NCBI GenBank assembly: GCA_937625935.1
Contig: OW569357.1
Span: 124,001-188,000, forward strand
DNA length: 64,000 nucleotides
Reading direction: 5' to 3'
DNA from: Tetramitus jugosus
Lineage: Eukaryota; Heterolobosea; Eutetramitea; Acrasida; Vahlkampfiidae
Part shown: positions 61,648 through 64,000 of the stretch, one piece after another
Position numbering within the stretch: position 1 is the stretch's first letter
How the letters are laid out: the number at the start of each line of letters is the position of its first letter
Position numbers and translations under genes: made by a program
Notes under the pieces: model-generated
What the model was told of the DNA's origin: nothing
What the model saw: only the letters and a program-made list of their open reading frames with translations
Databases searched by the model: none

Positions 61648-63252
61648 ATGAACACTTTTGTAGAAGTTATCCAAAATGCCACTGATGAGACATGGATCAA
61701 GAACATGACCTCCAAGAAGGCTCCAAGTCAAAAGGTTGACATTCCTAGAGGCTATGGCAAGCAAGTCATTGAAGACCGTTGGGCTCTCCTATCCAACAAT
61801 GAACAATACAAGAATTATGTCAAGGCAAAGACCTCTGGTGACAACATTTCATTGGCAGAGGTGCAACTCGTTGAACCAAAATCAGTCATTCTTGATCATG
61901 AAACACTGGAGACGAATGAGATTTTCAAGGACAATGTTGAGAACTTTATTGGAACTGTCAAGGTGCCATTGGGTATTGCTGGTCCAGTGAGAATGAACGG
62001 TTTGCATGCCAATGGAGACTATTACATTCCATTGGCAACAACTGAGGCTGCTCTTGTTGCCAGTATCAGCAGAGGTATCAGTGTAATCAATCAATCTGGT
62101 GGTTGTACTGCTGCTGTCATTTTGGAAGGTGTCAACAGAGATCCATGCTTCCAATTCAACAATTTGGTTGAAGTCGGACAATTCTTGGCATGGACCGCCA
62201 CTCAATTTGACAATTATAAGCGTGCAGCAGAGAAGACGACTAGACACGGTAAGCTCTACGATATCAAGTACACGATCGAGGGAAGAGATGTTCACATGAA
62301 GTGTGTCTATACCTCTGGTGATGCCTCTGGTCAAAATATTGTCACCATTGCCACTGAGAATATTGTTGAGTACATTGTGGAGAATTCTCCAGTGAAGCCT
62401 GCTGCTCACTACTTGGAGGGTGGCATGTCTGGTGACAAGAAGGGAAATCACTCTGTCATGACCTATGTCAGAGGTAAGAAGGTGGTTGCTGAAGTTGTCA
62501 TTCCAGCCAACGTTGTTCAAACCACATTGCACGTTACTCCACAACAAATGATTCAGGCTTGTGGTGTCGGTCAGAGAGGTCTCATGATGGCTGGTTCCAT
62601 TGGTGGTTCTTGCCACTTTTCCAACGCAATCACTGCCATGTCGATTGCATTGGGTCAAGATCCAGCCTGTGCCGCCGAGTGCCACGTCGGTCTCGCTCGA
62701 TGTGAACTCACCAAGGAAGGCAACATTTATATGAGTGTTACTGTTCCAAATATTTTGGTTGGTACTGTCGGTGGTGGCACAAAGTTGCCTTCTCAGAGAT
62801 CTTGCTTGGAACTCATGGGTCTCTACGGTGCAAACAAGGCCAACGCTCTAGCAGAAGTTTTTGCTGCAGTGTTGATTGCCGGTGAGATTTCCCTGGGATC
62901 TGCTGTCGTTTCTGGTGACTTTGCCAAGGCACACAAAATTTTGGCCAGAGACACTAGCGAACCAATCAATCTGGAAGTCGATTCGATCGGAGAAGCTTTC
63001 CAAAAGGCTCAAGCCTTGTTGGTGAAGATGTCGAACTTGCCATCAAAGGACGACATTATGAAGATTTATGGCTTGTACAAGCAATCTACTGTGGGAGATG
63101 TCAACATTGAGAGACCAGGTCTCTTCTCGTTCGATATCAAAGCAAAGACCAAGTATGATGCATGGGCAGCAATGAAGGGAAAGACAAAGGAGCAAGCAAT
63201 GCGAGAGTACATTGATCTAGTGCTTGAGATTGCAGCAGGTGGAAAGAAGTAA
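61648..63252 (+). CDS. HMGR: HMG-CoA reductase, soluble class I type
   Basis: NADPH-dependent reductase making mevalonate for sterols and isoprenoids; 534 residues, one exon. Catalytic domain complete: PLGIAGPVRMNG, PLATTEAALVASISRG (catalytic Glu), GDASGQNIVTIAT, GGMSGDKKGNHSV (catalytic Lys), IGGSCHFSNAITAM, GQDPACAAE (catalytic Asp), TVGGGTKLPSQ and FAKAHKILARD (catalytic His). There is no sterol-sensing membrane domain: the protein starts MNTFVEVIQNATDETW about 90 residues before the catalytic core. A soluble enzyme resembles that of kinetoplastids and archaea. Start chosen because it follows a CAACCAAAAAA leader. Confidence 0.94.
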   Translation: MNTFVEVIQNATDETWIKNMTSKKAPSQKVDIPRGYGKQVIEDRWALLSNNEQYKNYVKAKTSGDNISLAEVQLVEPKSVILDHETLETNEIFKDNVENFIGTVKVPLGIAGPVRMNGLHANGDYYIPLATTEAALVASISRGISVINQSGGCTAAVILEGVNRDPCFQFNNLVEVGQFLAWTATQFDNYKRAAEKTTRHGKLYDIKYTIEGRDVHMKCVYTSGDASGQNIVTIATENIVEYIVENSPVKPAAHYLEGGMSGDKKGNHSVMTYVRGKKVVAEVVIPANVVQTTLHVTPQQMIQACGVGQRGLMMAGSIGGSCHFSNAITAMSIALGQDPACAAECHVGLARCELTKEGNIYMSVTVPNILVGTVGGGTKLPSQRSCLELMGLYGANKANALAEVFAAVLIAGEISLGSAVVSGDFAKAHKILARDTSEPINLEVDSIGEAFQKAQALLVKMSNLPSKDDIMKIYGLYKQSTVGDVNIERPGLFSFDIKAKTKYDAWAAMKGKTKEQAMREYIDLVLEIAAGGKK

Positions 63253-63514
63253 TTTCCGTTTTTCACCAATTTGTACCCAATTTGTATGCTGCTAGATATC
63301 GGGGTAGTGCTGAGAAGAAAACACTCACCACTCCCACATTCACATTCCATCACTTCTTCCTAGACGAGGCGATGACTCCATAAATAAAAACGAAACCTGT
63401 ACCATTCTACATGCCCCTTTGATTTGTTATGCAGTGCGGTCCTCATTTTTGGTTCGCCGTAATTGGTCGCCATAGCGACTTACAGTAAAACACAAACATT
63501 TTGCTCATCGTGTG

Positions 63515-64000
63515 ATGAAAGACCAGATGACGGATTCTGAGCAATTATCGAGTTGTAATCAAAATCTCCTTCAAAGGAGTGAGGACCACATTTCGGACAA
63601 TGTTAGTGTAGTTCTGGATTTGTCTGAGAAATTAATCAAGGAAGGAGGACTCAACATGATCAATGAGATAGTATGGGAAATGCAGAGTCAAGTGGAGAAG
63701 CTCAAGATCGATTACACTTCGCAAGAGCGAAAATTGACCCAATATGAGAGTATCATTCGAAAGCAACAAGCAATGATCGCCCAGCTAAAGAAGGAAAGTG
63801 TTTCTTTACCTCTAAAGATGACTGAGGATGAGAGGGAGCTTGGGGTAAAAGAAGTAATGAATACATCAGAAGTGACATCTCCTTCAACAACTCCAAGAGG
63901 CGAGAGACACACGCCAAGACCAGACGATCAAACAAACAAATTGAAACAGGAGATCTCAACCCTCGAGAAAAGATGTAAATTATTGGAGCGAGAGAATGCA
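63515..64000 (+). CDS. Coiled-coil protein, 3' end beyond the window
   Basis: Frame from the ATG at 63515 (MKDQMTDSEQLSSCNQNLLQ) stays open for 162 codons to the window end. Residues ~50-95 (NEIVWEMQSQVEKLKIDYTS; RKLTQYESIIRKQQAMIAQL) and ~140-162 (NKLKQEISTLEKRCKLLERE) have heptad patterns of coiled coils, with a Ser/Thr/Pro linker between. No family recognised. Confidence 0.6.
   Translation, partial: MKDQMTDSEQLSSCNQNLLQRSEDHISDNVSVVLDLSEKLIKEGGLNMINEIVWEMQSQVEKLKIDYTSQERKLTQYESIIRKQQAMIAQLKKESVSLPLKMTEDERELGVKEVMNTSEVTSPSTTPRGERHTPRPDDQTNKLKQEISTLEKRCKLLERENA

Overview
The window is nuclear DNA of a free-living protist, most likely a heterolobosean amoeboflagellate of the Naegleria type (inference). 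The genes are eukaryotic, closely packed and carry none to two short GT-AG introns, often starting GTATGT. Many coding starts sit behind CAAC-rich leaders, and N-termini are rich in Asn, Gln, His, Ser and Thr runs. A ciliary dynein factor (DNAI7) occurs beside amoeboid signalling genes. No bacterial operon structure is seen.

Left part (1-37.5 kb): a 5'-partial PP2A B'' subunit; a SHAQKY-type Myb protein; an unrecognised two-exon gene; a possible PAXX-like end-joining factor; a DUF3429/TMEM69-type membrane protein; SEC61 alpha; RFC4; a secreted protein with a duplicated Cys-rich domain; DNAI7; a very large Furry/Mor2-like scaffold; the mitochondrial ABC transporter ATM1; an AFG1 ATPase; an FHA-forkhead (FOXK-like) factor; an F-box protein; a secreted possible glycosidase; ERCC8/CSA; a one-pass membrane protein; and a thioredoxin reductase whose reading frame continues through TGA as Gly-Cys-Sec-Gly. 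Several promoters hold E2F-type motifs, notably the RFC4 promoter.

Mobile island (37.85-46.6 kb): a tRNA-Trp(CCA) gene on the minus strand is followed, 44 bp upstream of its 5' end, by two non-LTR retroelement insertions. One is a 5'-truncated ORF2 copy and the other an ORF1-only copy. Both end in poly(A), and three copies of the same 15-bp target duplication separate and flank them. Next comes an interlocked inverted-repeat structure, R'-B-R-B'. The R arms (about 841 bp) encode the same reverse transcriptase core. B holds two divergent N-terminal halves, one of them next to a GIY-YIG-like ORF. Decayed reverse transcriptase pieces and a partial repeat of the tRNA flank close the island.

Right part (46.6-64 kb): an acid-lipase-type hydrolase; an endonuclease/exonuclease/phosphatase-fold protein; a RhoGEF-PH-PH-RCC1-FYVE protein; an FBXO21-like protein; a TTBK/CK1-type kinase ending in a CaaX box; a small frameshifted ankyrin gene; a soluble HMG-CoA reductase; and the 5' part of a coiled-coil gene cut by the window end.

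Splice sites and starts were placed by eye from GT/AG positions, reading phase and continuity of conserved motifs. Family names come from remembered motifs, not from searches.
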